This document shows positions 1 to 8,467 of a stretch of DNA of 39,721 nucleotides, piece after piece. Position 1 is the first letter of the stretch; each line of letters starts with the position of its first letter. The notes below the pieces were generated by a model. The model was not told the DNA's origin. It ran no database searches and saw only the letters and a list, made by a program, of their open reading frames with translations. Origin of the DNA: Verrucomicrobiota bacterium (GTDB lineage Bacteria; Verrucomicrobiota; Verrucomicrobiia; Limisphaerales; UBA9464). The position numbers were made by a program, and so were the translations under genes. The stretch is taken from NCBI GenBank assembly GCA_008933025.1, contig WBXI01000010.1, forward strand, positions 1 to 39,721. The letters are read 5' to 3'.

Positions 1-2
1 AG

Positions 3-473
3 GGATCGTTCTGGGAACATTATTTCCGCGGCGTCCGCGATCTCCTGGAGACGCCCTCCGCCGCGCCGCTCGTCGAACGCCTCGCCGCGATCCCGATCCC
101 CTCGCCGACCGGCGGTTGGGTCCCGCTGGGACAGTTGCGGGACGCCGCCTCGCTCCGGTTCGGTGCCGAGTGCCTGTCCACCGTGGACCCCGGGGTCTTC
201 CGGAGCCTTCCCTCGGGGCGTTGGCTGGAGGGCTACGACGTGCCCGCGAACATCGGTGCCATCCGTTGTCCCGTCTTTCTACTCCAAGGCGACCCCGCCC
301 TCGGGGGTGCCTTGACCGACGAGGATGCCCGACTCTTCGACGCGGTTCCCGGCGGCTGCCAACGCATCCGGATTCCCGGGAAGGGACACCTGATGCATTG
401 GCCGTCACCCGACCCGGTGCTGCCCGTCTTCGACGACCTCGCCACCATGCTCCGAATCCAGCCCGGCCGATGA
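3..473 (+). CDS. Alpha/beta hydrolase, C-terminal part (5' end outside window)
   Basis: The frame is open from the left edge ([10 protein letters not shown]...) to a TGA at 471-473, so the ORF-track start at 135 (a TTG) is only an internal codon. The end looks like the C-terminal half of an alpha/beta hydrolase: a beta-strand leading to the acid residue (PVFLLQGDP) and, about 45 residues later, a catalytic-type histidine in GKGHLMHW. The nucleophile elbow would lie upstream of the window, so the substrate cannot be guessed. Its stop overlaps the ATG of the following pseudopilin gene by four bases (ATGA), which implies translational coupling. Confidence 0.75.
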   Translation, partial: GSFWEHYFRGVRDLLETPSAAPLVERLAAIPIPSPTGGWVPLGQLRDAASLRFGAECLSTVDPGVFRSLPSGRWLEGYDVPANIGAIRCPVFLLQGDPALGGALTDEDARLFDAVPGGCQRIRIPGKGHLMHWPSPDPVLPVFDDLATMLRIQPGR

Positions 474-1309
474 AATTCCCACCCAACCTTTCCCCGGGAC
501 GCTCGCGGTCCGGGGCTTTCACGCTGATCGAACTGCTGGTGGTGATCGCCATCATCGCGATCCTCGCCGGGATGCTCTTGCCGGCGCTTGGCCGGGCCAA
601 GGAAAAGGCCAAGGGCATGCGGTGCCTCAGCAATGGTCGCCAGATCGGCCTGGCATTCGTGATGTATGCCGAGGACAACCGCGACAACATGGTGCCCCTC
701 GAGGTCGTCGGAACGCCGCCTGCCAACGCCTTCGTGCCCGGCGGTTCCACCATCTGGTGGCCCGATCTCCTCCGGTCCTATCTGCCCGCCAAGAACGGCG
801 TGGATTGTCCCAGCGTCACCGGCACCAACCAGTCCGGCGTGGTGCAGGGCACGCCCAAGGCCACCGGGCAGGGACGGTTTGGCATCGGCATGAACCACAT
901 CGAATTCAGCTATTCGCCCTGGGCCGGCGACAAACTCGGCACCCTCAAGCTTTCCTCCGTCAAAAACCCCACCGAATCGCTCGTCTTCGCGGATGCCGGG
1001 AAAGTCCGGAATCCCACCGAGAAAGACCCGGACCTATGGACCGAGGTCAAGGGGGCCCAACTCCTCTATTTCCTCACCCCCAGCCATCCCGATTATGCCA
1101 TCAACAATCCCTACCGCGTCGTCAACCGACACGCCGGGTCGGCGATGATGAGTTGGGCCGACGGCCATTCGTCGGCCACCAAGGTCAGCAAGGTGGGGTT
1201 CCAGTATTTTCCGGGGAAAACCGCCGGCGGCGACGTGGCCCGGGGCGATTCGATCGTCGGCGTGGGCAACGACAAATGGGACCCGCGCTGGATGTGGGAC
1301 CGGGAATGA
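470..1309 (+). CDS. Type II secretion/type IV pilus-like pseudopilin with H-X-DG-type C-terminus
   Basis: A 279-residue protein. The ORF track extends it to 116, but the real start is the ATG at 470: the pseudopilin leader sits right behind it and the ATG overlaps the stop of the upstream gene. A short basic leader (RSRSG) is followed by [19 protein letters not shown], the prepilin-peptidase site (G/A-FTLIE, Glu at +5) and the hydrophobic N-terminal helix. The rest is a soluble domain ending in a H-x-G-S-A-x(5)-ADG-H segment like that of the large secreted pseudopilin families of Verrucomicrobia and Planctomycetes (DUF1559-like). Such genes occur in many copies, usually away from the Gsp operon. 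It probably forms a pseudopilus or surface component, but the individual role is unknown. Confidence 0.85.
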   Translation: MKFPPNLSPGRSRSGAFTLIELLVVIAIIAILAGMLLPALGRAKEKAKGMRCLSNGRQIGLAFVMYAEDNRDNMVPLEVVGTPPANAFVPGGSTIWWPDLLRSYLPAKNGVDCPSVTGTNQSGVVQGTPKATGQGRFGIGMNHIEFSYSPWAGDKLGTLKLSSVKNPTESLVFADAGKVRNPTEKDPDLWTEVKGAQLLYFLTPSHPDYAINNPYRVVNRHAGSAMMSWADGHSSATKVSKVGFQYFPGKTAGGDVARGDSIVGVGNDKWDPRWMWDRE

Positions 1310-1514
1310 CCCCGGGGCACGACGGGGTGCGGAGGGAGATTCCGAGACGCGCGTGCCACCCATCCCCACTTCGAATCGGGAAAACGTTTCGACGGGACGA
1401 ACGGGACGCCCCGGCAAGCCAACTGGGAGACCCGACAACTCCCGCACGCGGGACCGACGGAGGTCGCAAACACGCTGGTGGCCCAATCGCACCGGGGCGT
1501 GACAGTCTACCGCC

Positions 1515-2111
1515 ATGGTCGCTCGCAACAACGCCGACTCCGAACCGAAACTCGCCCCGCCGGGAGCCGGACTGCCCACGCCCGAACTCCAGATTGCCAG
1601 ACTTCTCTTCCGACTGCGGCGATGGGGCGGGAACCGGGACGCATTCACCGCCCGTTTCCAACGGGAACGCGGGTTGATCCGGGCATTGGTGCTCTCCTGC
1701 GACGCCGGGTCCGGTTCCCGCCGGGTCCTGATCGAACGTCCCCGGGGTCTCGAGGACAGCAGTCGCAACTGGTCGGTGTGGATGACACTCGATCACCTGC
1801 GGATCGTGAATGGCGAGATCACCCGCGTGGTGGATGCACTGTCGAAAGGCGTGGCGCCAAAAGGCGTGGCCAGTACCGCCGCCGTCAAACCCGGCCAAGG
1901 GATCACCGAGGCGGTGGTCGCGGCTTACGAGGACTCTTGCGACGCCTATCTGGCCGCGGTGGCCGCGGCACCCGACTTGGATTCCGCGCTGAAATTTCCG
2001 CATCCTTGGTTCGGCCCGTTGGACGCGGCCGGTTGGCACGCATTGTCCGGCGCCCACATGGGCATCCATCGGGAACAGATCCAACGCATCCTGACCGGCC
2101 TCCGCCAATAA
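1515..2111 (+). CDS. DinB-like (four-helix) domain protein
   Basis: A 198-residue protein starting at ATG 1515. The pattern fits the DinB/YfiT-like metal-binding four-helix bundle: a histidine in MTLDHLRIVNGEI near residue 90 and a C-terminal HALSGAHMGIHREQIQRI with the spaced histidines that bind a divalent metal in this superfamily, followed by the usual Q-I. The family includes thiol-dependent S-transferases and many uncharacterised proteins, so the reaction is not known. It stands alone: 205 bases of gene-free DNA separate it from the pseudopilin upstream, and it converges on the minus-strand pseudopilin downstream with the inverted-repeat element between them. Confidence 0.7.
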   Translation: MVARNNADSEPKLAPPGAGLPTPELQIARLLFRLRRWGGNRDAFTARFQRERGLIRALVLSCDAGSGSRRVLIERPRGLEDSSRNWSVWMTLDHLRIVNGEITRVVDALSKGVAPKGVASTAAVKPGQGITEAVVAAYEDSCDAYLAAVAAAPDLDSALKFPHPWFGPLDAAGWHALSGAHMGIHREQIQRILTGLRQ

Positions 2112-2133
2112 CCCGCGTCGACAGGGGCCAACG

Positions 2134-2255
2134 GGGTCGTATCTGTGCATTGGACAACGGCGATCCCGGCCCACGCGCCGGCGTCCATCCGTACGCATTG
2201 CCGGCGCATCGCGGCGTCCACCGGCGTCCGGATGTCCAATGTACAGGTACGACCC
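2134..2255. repeat. Long inverted-repeat element (REP/MITE-like or bidirectional hairpin)
   Basis: Two 23-base arms, 2134-2156 (gggtcgtatctgtgcattgg...) and 2233-2255 (...ccaatgtacaggtacgaccc), are inverted repeats matching at 21 of 23 positions. Both mismatches become G-U pairs in a plus-strand transcript, so the RNA stem is complete on that strand, while the minus-strand RNA would have two A-C mismatches. The 76-base middle is very GC-rich and contains smaller repeats of ccggcg. It lies between two converging genes, 22 bases after one stop and 4 bases from the other. It could act as a terminator-like structure or be a dispersed REP/miniature transposable element; no second copy was noticed in this window. 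Confidence 0.65.
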
Positions 2256-2259
2256 GGAA

Positions 2260-3075
2260 CTACTTCATCCAACCCGGGAACTGCACCTTGGTCCTATACG
2301 CCTCGACATCCCATTCCCTGTGCCATTTGAGGCTCCAAAGGTTGCGGACCTGCGTGCCCCGGGCCGAGCCGTCGAAGAACAGGATCTGGTTGCGCCGGTC
2401 GTGGCGGCCAAAGGCGAAATGCTGCATCTCGTATGCCTCGAAGTTGCTCTCCTGGGAATAGTCGCCGGGCCTGTTCGAAGGGGCATAGGTGATGGGATCG
2501 CCATACCAAGGACCACCGCCACGCCACATGGAATCCAGTTGGAGGGGAATGTTGGAGGCATCGCCGGGAACATTGATGGAGCCCCAATGCCAGGCCTTGG
2601 TCCGGCCCTGGATGTCGGTCGGGGCGCTGTAGCCCCAGTTGTTCATGCCATAGCTGGCAACCTCGTTGGTCGCGTTGGAACCGGTCCCCATGACGTACGC
2701 GCCGTTGATGCCGCCGTGTTCCAGCAACGTCCGGCCATCGGGCCCCTTGCGGCGCTTGGTGGCTTCGGGACACAGCAGCAACTCGGCTTTCCGCCTCCAG
2801 TGCGCCTGCAGGGCGTTCAGCCATTCCCCGCGGGACCATCCGACCGACAAGCCCGTCGGCAACTGGTCCCGATGGTCGGAGGCATAGAGGTTCCAGATGA
2901 TGCCCCACTGGCGGATGTTCGAGAGACAGGCGGTGGCCCGCGCCTTGGATTTCGCCTTCGCGAGGGCCGGCAGCAGCATGCCGGCGAGGATCGCGATGAT
3001 GGCGATGACCACGAGGAGTTCGATCAGCGTGAACCCCGAATGCCGGGCGAATATAGATCGACGGAATGTTTTCAT
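2260..3075 (-). CDS. Pseudopilin with DUF1559-like soluble domain
   Basis: A 271-residue protein. The start was placed at the ATG at 3075 rather than the track's 3279 because [13 protein letters not shown] is the short basic leader, directly followed by [19 protein letters not shown] with the prepilin-peptidase site and Glu +5. Residues from about 50 on are soluble. Near the end, [22 protein letters not shown] matches the H-X(9)-DG type signature of secreted pseudopilins from Planctomycetes and Verrucomicrobia. It follows the sulfatase gene on the same strand with 31 bases between them, so the two may be cotranscribed. It converges with the DinB-like gene. Its N-terminal helix is nearly the same as that of the gene at 470, but the C-terminal domains differ. 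Confidence 0.88.
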   Translation of the reverse strand: MKTFRRSIFARHSGFTLIELLVVIAIIAILAGMLLPALAKAKSKARATACLSNIRQWGIIWNLYASDHRDQLPTGLSVGWSRGEWLNALQAHWRRKAELLLCPEATKRRKGPDGRTLLEHGGINGAYVMGTGSNATNEVASYGMNNWGYSAPTDIQGRTKAWHWGSINVPGDASNIPLQLDSMWRGGGPWYGDPITYAPSNRPGDYSQESNFEAYEMQHFAFGRHDRRNQILFFDGSARGTQVRNLWSLKWHREWDVEAYRTKVQFPGWMK

Positions 3076-3106
3076 GGCTGGGTTGGGGGCCGGTATCCAT
3101 CCGGGG

Positions 3107-4424
3107 TCACGGCAGCGGCCCTTTCCACCACCGGTCAAGGTCGCGGCGCAAGCGGTTTGCCATCCGGCTCTGGTCCAGCGCCAGATTGCGCTCCTCGAAG
3201 GGATCCCGGTCGATTCGATACAACTCCACGGTTCCCGCCGGCTCCCGGACCGGATCGGGCACGATGAGTTTCCATCCATCCCGGATCATCCACCGCCACC
3301 GCAACCCCCGCTCGGGACGATCGAGATCGGGGATGTCGTGCGCGAAGCAGGCCCCGAACACCGCCCTGCGCGAGCGCACGGCGCGATCGTCGAGCAAGTC
3401 CACGCCGGGGCTGTCCTCGGGGATCCGGATGCCGACTTGCTTCAGAAGCGTCGGCAGCACGTCGATGGAACTCACCGGTTGGTCGACGACGGCCGGCCGG
3501 ATGTGCCCGGGCCATCGCAGGAGAATCGGTGTCCGCAAGCCCCCGTCATAAGGCGACTGCTTGGACCGCGGCGCGTATCCCGGGCGATCCGGCGACTGGA
3601 TCCACCCATTGTCCGTCACGTAGACCACGAGGGTGTTCGATGCCACCCCGCGGCGGTCGAGATCCGCCAGCAACTGCCCGCAGGTTTCGTCGAACCATTC
3701 CACCATCGCGCGGTATCGGGCCACGTGGAGGGACGGCGCCGAGTCCCGATGCCGGGCCAGAAACCGCTCCGGCGGGTTGTGGGGTTCGTGCGGCAGCATC
3801 GGGGCATACGACAAACCACGGCAGGCCGTCCTTCTGGGCCGAGTCGATGAAGTCCCCGATTGGTTGCAGGGTCTCGCGTCCGATGCGCAGGCCGTCGTCG
3901 CCATGTCGGCCCCCGCCCGCATCCTCGCCGCGGGTCATGCCATGGGTGAATCCGCCGTGACGGAAGTTTCCCTGCCACCATTTCCCTGACTGGAAGGACC
4001 GATACCCGGCGCCCGCCAGCAGGCGGGGCAACGCGGGGCTTTCGTCCATCCTCGCGTTGAGCCGTTGCCGTCCGGCGACGAACTCCGGGGATTGGTACTT
4101 GGCACCGCCGGACGGCCCCGAGGGCAGGGGCGGATCGTTGCCGGTAATCCCATGCTGGTGCGGGTATCTGCCGGTGATGAGCGAGGCGAGACTCGGGCAG
4201 CAAAGGCTGGAGGGCACATAACCGCGCGTGAACCGACGGGACTCGGAAGCCAACCGGTCCAAATGGGGCGTCCGGATCTCGCGATGTCCCATGAACCCGT
4301 AGTCCGTCCACGCTTGGTCGTCGGAGACGATCACCAAGATGTTGGGCGGCGCGGCGCGCAAAAGGTTCCCTGTCGTCAGGACGACGACGAGGAACAGGAG
4401 AAGGCGGATCCGCGGGGAGTTCAT
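3107..4424 (-). pseudogene. Sulfatase (arylsulfatase family), split by a frameshift near 3809
   Basis: Two overlapping frames together give one sulfatase. The N-terminal part (ATG 4424) has a signal peptide, PPNILVIVSDDQ with the metal-binding DD (residues 35-36), and the formylglycine region SLCCPSLASLITGR (Cys 75). It then runs to PWFVVC. The C-terminal part resumes in another frame with YAPMLPHEPHNPPERF and continues through VTDNG, KQSPYDGGLRTPILLRWPG and a normal sulfatase end. One extra base, or two missing (a lost Trp codon part would give VWYAP), lies at about 3806-3812. In the C-x-P-S-R motif the Arg is Leu (CCPSL). Since both halves are otherwise intact, this is either a recent disruption or a sequencing error. 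If intact it would be an exported hydrolase of sulfate esters, probably on polysaccharides. Confidence 0.85.
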
Positions 4425-4506
4425 CGGGTCATTGCGCCGAAGAGGGCGCCCGCCCGCAAGGCACCATTGGAAGCGAACGCCACGGTGCCGGCACTGCCCG
4501 CGCGCC

Positions 4507-4854
4507 TCAATGGGGGCGCCCGGTGCCATGGGCCCGCGACAGGTATTCCCCGATATCCCGTGCCCCGGCGACGAACCGGGCACGACCATCCGCGCCCACC
4601 TTGGATCCGATCGCCGCGTCGGACGCGGGATTCCCGATCACCAGCACGGGGCAGGACTGGTTGGCCTCGCCCAGCAACGCCACGATCTCTGGGCGCGGAC
4701 GCTGGAAATCAACGTAACGCACCTCGATCCGGTGACGGAGTCCCGGGTAATAGTGCAACACGCCGTTCAACTCCGCGCACTCGGGGCAGTAATACGCGGG
4801 GAGGTTGCCGTCGGCAAAGTCGTGTTTCAGCAGGAAGAGGATGTCCTTGTCCAT
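4507..4854 (-). CDS. DUF3088 family protein (thioredoxin-like fold)
   Basis: A 115-residue protein starting at MDKDILFLLK (ATG 4854; the ORF track start five codons earlier has no support). It has the conserved order of DUF3088: a KDILFLLK strand, YYCPEC (C-x-x-C), a segment on LHYYPGLRHRIEVRYVDFQRPRPEIVALLGE, then QSCPVLVIG. The fold resembles thioredoxin/glutathione-transferase N-domains, with the CPEC pair where a redox motif would sit, but no activity is established for the family. It lies 82 bases upstream of the sulfatase gene on the same strand and downstream of the tRNA-Leu terminator, so it probably has its own promoter. Confidence 0.8.
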   Translation of the reverse strand: MDKDILFLLKHDFADGNLPAYYCPECAELNGVLHYYPGLRHRIEVRYVDFQRPRPEIVALLGEANQSCPVLVIGNPASDAAIGSKVGADGRARFVAGARDIGEYLSRAHGTGRPH

Positions 4855-4989
4855 GGCTCGAGCGAGCAAAGCATGGCGCGACGGACCGCACGAGGCTCAA
4901 GGGATGCGCGGTGAAGCGCGGACCGCGCTTGCGCATCGGGAAACCCGATCGCCACGCCGGCTTTCCGCCGGCGGGGCGGCTGAAACTCA

Positions 4990-5012
4990 AAACCCCTCCG
5001 GGGAGGAGGGGT
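4990..5012 (-). terminator. Rho-independent-like terminator of tRNA-Leu
   Basis: On the minus strand an 8-bp stem (acccctcc / ggaggggt, plus-strand 4992-4999 and 5005-5012) with a 5-base loop is followed by TTTGAGTTT. It begins 10 bases after the CCA end of the tRNA. The T tract is interrupted, so termination may be partial. Confidence 0.6.
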
Positions 5013-5021
5013 CGAGAAGAT

Positions 5022-5106
5022 TGGTGCCCGCGACAGGACTTGAACCTGTACGATGTTACTCACTAGAACCTGAATCTAGCGCGTCTGCCAATTCCGCCAC
5101 GCGGGC
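5022..5106 (-). tRNA. tRNA-Leu (anticodon CAG), CCA encoded
   Basis: The minus strand reads GCCCGCGTGGCGGAATTGGC..., with a 7-bp acceptor stem (GCCCGCG / CGCGGGC), discriminator A and an encoded CCA. The anticodon arm is CTAGA-TTCAGGT-TCTAG, giving anticodon CAG, which reads CUG, a leucine codon frequent in this GC-rich genome. A long variable arm (TGAGTAACATCGT) and a T-arm with GGTTCAAGTCC complete the class II structure. Length is 85 bases including CCA. Confidence 0.97.
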
Positions 5107-5118
5107 AATGCGCCCCCG

Positions 5119-5147
5119 GAGATAGAGGCGCGGCGGTCAGGTCTCAA
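5119..5147 (-). promoter_or_regulatory. Probable sigma-70 promoter of tRNA-Leu
   Basis: On the minus strand TTGAGA (5142-5147, five of six to the -35 consensus) and TATCTC (5119-5124, a weak -10) are separated by exactly 17 bases and lie 12 bases upstream of the mature tRNA 5' end, the right distance for a short leader. Visual match only. Confidence 0.4.
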
Positions 5148-5674
5148 GTTCTTTTTCTGTCCGGCCGACAATACCGCCACCGGCAATGCCCTCTGGAACG
5201 GGATCCGGCGATGCCCAAACGGAGGAAATGGCGACGGCAATCGATGGGAATCCGCGACGAAAAGCGGTTGGGATCGACACACCCCGGACACCGGGCTGTC
5301 GCCGCTTCTTTTCGGGTCCGTTGCAAGCCCGAAATGCCGGCGCCATGGAATCGAATGGAACACGCGTAATTTCGCGAGATTTAGGGCTGTGAACAACTTG
5401 GGAACAATGGCGAATATGTTTGCCTCGTCGATTCGCGGACCTCTGCCCTAAAAGCCTGTCGCTCCGCGCAATGGCCTTCGGGTTAGTCCCCTTCGGACGT
5501 TGCGTCGGCGCGAGACAACACACTACCCGCCAACCATTGATGACAAGCGAGTTGCATAGGACGCCGAGCCGGATTGGGCGTCGCGCCACGACGGCCGGAA
5601 CCGGGAATTCGATCCCGGGAATCCCGCCGCAAGCGCTTTTCCTGTTGTCGGTTACACCTCGGTAACAACGACAG
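5148..5674. other. Gene-free region upstream of dnaA
   Basis: About 530 bases with no convincing gene; the small ORFs here lack family features. The stretch 5350-5425 is less GC-rich than its surroundings and holds tgtgaacaa (5388-5396), whose complement TTGTTCACA matches seven of nine positions of the DnaA-box consensus TTATCCACA. One imperfect box does not make an origin, so this should be read only as the dnaA promoter/leader region with a possible autoregulatory box. The hairpin next to the dnaA start is listed separately. Confidence 0.4.
5646..5673 (+). promoter_or_regulatory. Stem-loop abutting the dnaA start codon
   Basis: tgtcg-gttac, a six-base loop (acctcg), then gtaac-aa-cgaca form a 10-bp stem with a two-base bulge that ends one base before the GTG at 5675. 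There is no Shine-Dalgarno sequence between stem and start, so folding would cover the ribosome-binding position. A translational control element is possible, but chance folding in GC-rich DNA cannot be excluded. Confidence 0.4.
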
Positions 5675-7102
5675 GTGAATAAACCCTTGTTTTCGGCGCA
5701 AACCCGCCAACCCTTGCCCCCGTTGATCACCGTCACCGCCGATGCCATTTGGTCGGCCGCCCAGGACCTCCTGCGCGGCATGCTCAAGGCCGAGATTCAT
5801 TCGCTGTGGTTTGCCCCGGTCCGGGCGCATTCGATGGAGGGTGATTCGCTCCGTCTCGCGGTTGGCGACGAGTTCTGCGAACTCTGGCTCCGCGACAACT
5901 ACCTCGACCTGCTGCGATCGGTGGTGAGCCGTGCCGCGGTGCGGCCGATGCAAGTTGAGTTTGTCGTCGATGTCAGCCTGCGTCCGGCGGCACCGGCCAC
6001 TCCCGAAGCGGCGGGGATCGCGGTGGAAGTCCCCGCGGCGGCACTGGCCCTCGCGGAAACGGAGCCCGCGAAGCGCGACGAACCGCCTTTCAACCCGAAC
6101 AACACGTTCGACACCTTCGTGGTGGGGAACAACAACCAGTTCGCGCACGGCACGGCGCTGGCCGTCGCCCAGAACCCGGGCAAATCGTTCAACCCGCTGT
6201 TCCTGTTCGGCGGGGTGGGATTGGGAAAGACCCACCTGCTGCACGCGATCGGGCACCATGTCCTCCAGAACAAGAAGGGCGCCCGCGTGGCGTACCTGAG
6301 TTGCGAGCGCTTCACCAACGAGTTCATCGACGCGCTGCAAAACAACTCGCTGCTCAAATTCCGCCGGCGTTACCGCCAGCTCGACCTGTTGCTGGTCGAC
6401 GACATCCAGTTCCTCGCCGGCAAGGAGCGCATCCAGGAAGAGTTCTTCCACACGTTCAACGCGCTGCACGAGGCCCGCAAACAGATCGTTCTCTCCTGCG
6501 ACCGGCCGGCCAACGAGATCCGCGGACTCGAACACCGCCTGATCTCGCGCTTCGAATGGGGCCAGACCGCGGACGTGCAGGCCCCCGACGGCGAGACCCG
6601 CCTCGCCATCCTGCGCAAAAAGGAAAAGGCCTACGGGTTCCATCTCCCCGAGGAGATCTCCAACTTCCTCGCGGCCCGCATCCGGACCAATGTCCGGCGC
6701 CTCGAGGGCGCCTTCACCCGCGTCGCCGCCTACGCGCAGCTCACCGGGCGACCCCTCTCCCTCGAGACCGTCGAATCGTTGCTCCGCGAGATCCTCCAGG
6801 AAGAAGGCCGGCAGACGGTCACCATCGATTTCATTCAGAAACGCGTCGCCGAGCACTACGACATCCGGCTCGCCGACATGACCAGCAAGCGGCGCCCCGA
6901 GAACATCGCGTTTCCCCGGCAGGTGGCCATGTTCCTCTCGCGCCAACTCACCGAGTCGTCGCTCGCATCGATTGGCGACGCCTTCGGTGGACGCGACCAC
7001 GGGACCGTGCTGCATGCATGCCGTCAGGTGCGCGACCGGATGGAAGTGGACGCGAATGTCCGGCAAACGGTGAGTTACCTCGAGAAACAGTTGCTCCGCT
7101 GA
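5675..7102 (+). CDS. dnaA: Chromosomal replication initiator protein DnaA
   Basis: A 475-residue DnaA with a GTG start. Domain I covers about residues 20-100, with WFAPVR and a linker rich in Pro/Ala (about 103-135). The AAA+ domain III begins with NPNNTFDTFVVGNNNQFAH and has Walker A GGVGLGKT (179-186), Walker B LLLVDD (238-243), sensor I LSCDRP and the GLEHRLISRFEWG box VII with the arginine finger. Domain IV carries the DNA-binding signature GGRDHGTVLHAC (438-449). All functional motifs are intact, so it should bind ATP and DnaA boxes at the origin. The usual partner dnaN does not follow; a sialidase-like gene begins 17 bases downstream. Confidence 0.98.
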   Translation: MNKPLFSAQTRQPLPPLITVTADAIWSAAQDLLRGMLKAEIHSLWFAPVRAHSMEGDSLRLAVGDEFCELWLRDNYLDLLRSVVSRAAVRPMQVEFVVDVSLRPAAPATPEAAGIAVEVPAAALALAETEPAKRDEPPFNPNNTFDTFVVGNNNQFAHGTALAVAQNPGKSFNPLFLFGGVGLGKTHLLHAIGHHVLQNKKGARVAYLSCERFTNEFIDALQNNSLLKFRRRYRQLDLLLVDDIQFLAGKERIQEEFFHTFNALHEARKQIVLSCDRPANEIRGLEHRLISRFEWGQTADVQAPDGETRLAILRKKEKAYGFHLPEEISNFLAARIRTNVRRLEGAFTRVAAYAQLTGRPLSLETVESLLREILQEEGRQTVTIDFIQKRVAEHYDIRLADMTSKRRPENIAFPRQVAMFLSRQLTESSLASIGDAFGGRDHGTVLHACRQVRDRMEVDANVRQTVSYLEKQLLR

Positions 7103-7119
7103 GCGGCGCGCCCTTCCCG

Positions 7120-8358
7120 ATGCGAGTTCCCGGCAGAGTCCGGTGCGCGCTCCTCCTGTGGGTGCTCGCCATGGGCATTCCGCGGGGGCTTGCCGACCGC
7201 TTGGCAATGCCGCTCCACCGGGCCGAGGACATCTTCCCGACGGAGCGTTGGCACAACCACGGGTCCTGCGTGGTCGAGGTGGCCGACGGCCAACTCCTCG
7301 CGTGCTGGTTCCATGGCTCGGGCGAACGCAAGGCGGACGACGTGCGGATCGAGGGTGCCCGCGGGGTGCGGACGAAAGGCGGCATCCGCTGGAGCCCGCG
7401 CTTCACCCTTGCCGACACGCCCGGTTACCCGGACACCAACCCGACGATGTTCGTCGACGGGTCCGCCCGCCTTTGGCTGCTCTACCCGACCATCCTCGCG
7501 AACACGTGGGAATCGGCATTGATGAAGGTGCAGGTGAGCCGCGACTTCCGGGGTCCGGGCGTGCCGCGCTGGGAACGGACCGGGGTGTTGCACGTGACGC
7601 CGGGACCGGAATTCGACGCCACGATGAAGGCACGACTGCCCGAGATGACGGCGGCGGCGGCGGGCCACGCCGAGTGGAGCCAAACCACGCGGCGGGAGGT
7701 GCAGGAGTACCTCGACGCCATGCAACACCACGCCGGGGACAAACTCTACCGTCGCCTCGGCTGGATGACCCGGGCCCATCCCCAGGTGATCGATGGCACG
7801 CGTTTGTTGGTGCCGTTGTACCACGATGGCTTTTCCTGTTCGTTGATGGCGATCAGCGACGACAGCGGGGCGCATTGGCACGCGAGCCATCCGATCGTGG
7901 GCGGCGGCAACATCCAACCCAGCGTGCTGCGGCGTTCCGACGGGGTGCTGGTGGCGTTCATGCGCGACAATGGCGCGCCGCCGAAGCGGTTGATCGTCGC
8001 CGAATCGCGCGACCGCGGGGAAACGTGGACGAACGTGCACGACGGCGAGATCCCGAATCCGGGTTCCGGCGCCGAGGTGATCCGGTTGGCCGATGGCTCT
8101 TGGCTCTACATCGGCAACGACACCGAGGACGGACGAAACCGGCTGGCGGTATGGTTGTCGCGCGACGAGGGGCGGACATGGCCGTCGCGGCGGGCGTTGG
8201 AAACGGCACCCGTGGAATCGGGGGAAGCGTGGTCGTACCCGAGCGTGATCCAGACGAAGGATGGCCGGCTGCATGCGACCTACAGCGCGCATGACGGCCA
8301 TGGCGGGCGGATCCGGCACGCGGAGTTCGCGGTGCCGTGGGTGACTGCGGGACCGTGA
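7120..8358 (+). CDS. Secreted sialidase-like (BNR/Asp-box) protein
   Basis: A 412-residue protein. The ORF track begins at 6301 inside dnaA; the ATG at 7120 is chosen because it opens a signal peptide (RVRCALLLWVLAMGIPRGLA). The body resembles the six-bladed exo-alpha-sialidase family (BNR_2/COG4409). It has three Asp boxes, SDDSGAHW (246), SRDRGETW (296) and SRDEGRTW (347), a late PSVIQTKDGRLHATYS strand typical of the family, and QPSVLRRSDG in the middle. An early Arg/His-containing strand (HNHGSCVVEVADGQLLACWF) may carry the first active-site residues. The substrate may be sialic acid or another glycan, since many family members are not true sialidases. It lies 17 bases behind dnaA and could share its transcript. 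Confidence 0.85.
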   Translation: MRVPGRVRCALLLWVLAMGIPRGLADRLAMPLHRAEDIFPTERWHNHGSCVVEVADGQLLACWFHGSGERKADDVRIEGARGVRTKGGIRWSPRFTLADTPGYPDTNPTMFVDGSARLWLLYPTILANTWESALMKVQVSRDFRGPGVPRWERTGVLHVTPGPEFDATMKARLPEMTAAAAGHAEWSQTTRREVQEYLDAMQHHAGDKLYRRLGWMTRAHPQVIDGTRLLVPLYHDGFSCSLMAISDDSGAHWHASHPIVGGGNIQPSVLRRSDGVLVAFMRDNGAPPKRLIVAESRDRGETWTNVHDGEIPNPGSGAEVIRLADGSWLYIGNDTEDGRNRLAVWLSRDEGRTWPSRRALETAPVESGEAWSYPSVIQTKDGRLHATYSAHDGHGGRIRHAEFAVPWVTAGP

Positions 8359-8467
8359 GGGCAAAGGGGCACGGCGAAGGAAGCCGGCGTGTCGGTCCTT
8401 GCGCCCGACTCCCTGTCCCTTCGTCCAAAAGCTTGTGCCATGGGGCGCCGCGGGGCATTCACGGGGC

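Noticed and set aside
2145-2330. Small ORF running through the inverted-repeat element
   Set aside because: It consists mostly of repeat and spacer sequence and ends inside the convergent pseudopilin gene; no start signal.
5186-5392. 68-codon ORF before dnaA
   Set aside because: No ribosome-binding site, no family resemblance and a composition like non-coding neighbours.
5148-5674. Chromosomal replication origin upstream of dnaA
   Set aside because: Only one imperfect DnaA box and no box cluster or strong AT-rich stretch were seen. A GC-skew analysis of the whole chromosome would be needed, with the minimum here as support.
5483-7207. Minus-strand ORF of 574 codons opposite dnaA
   Set aside because: Mirror of dnaA codon bias; no recognisable protein features.
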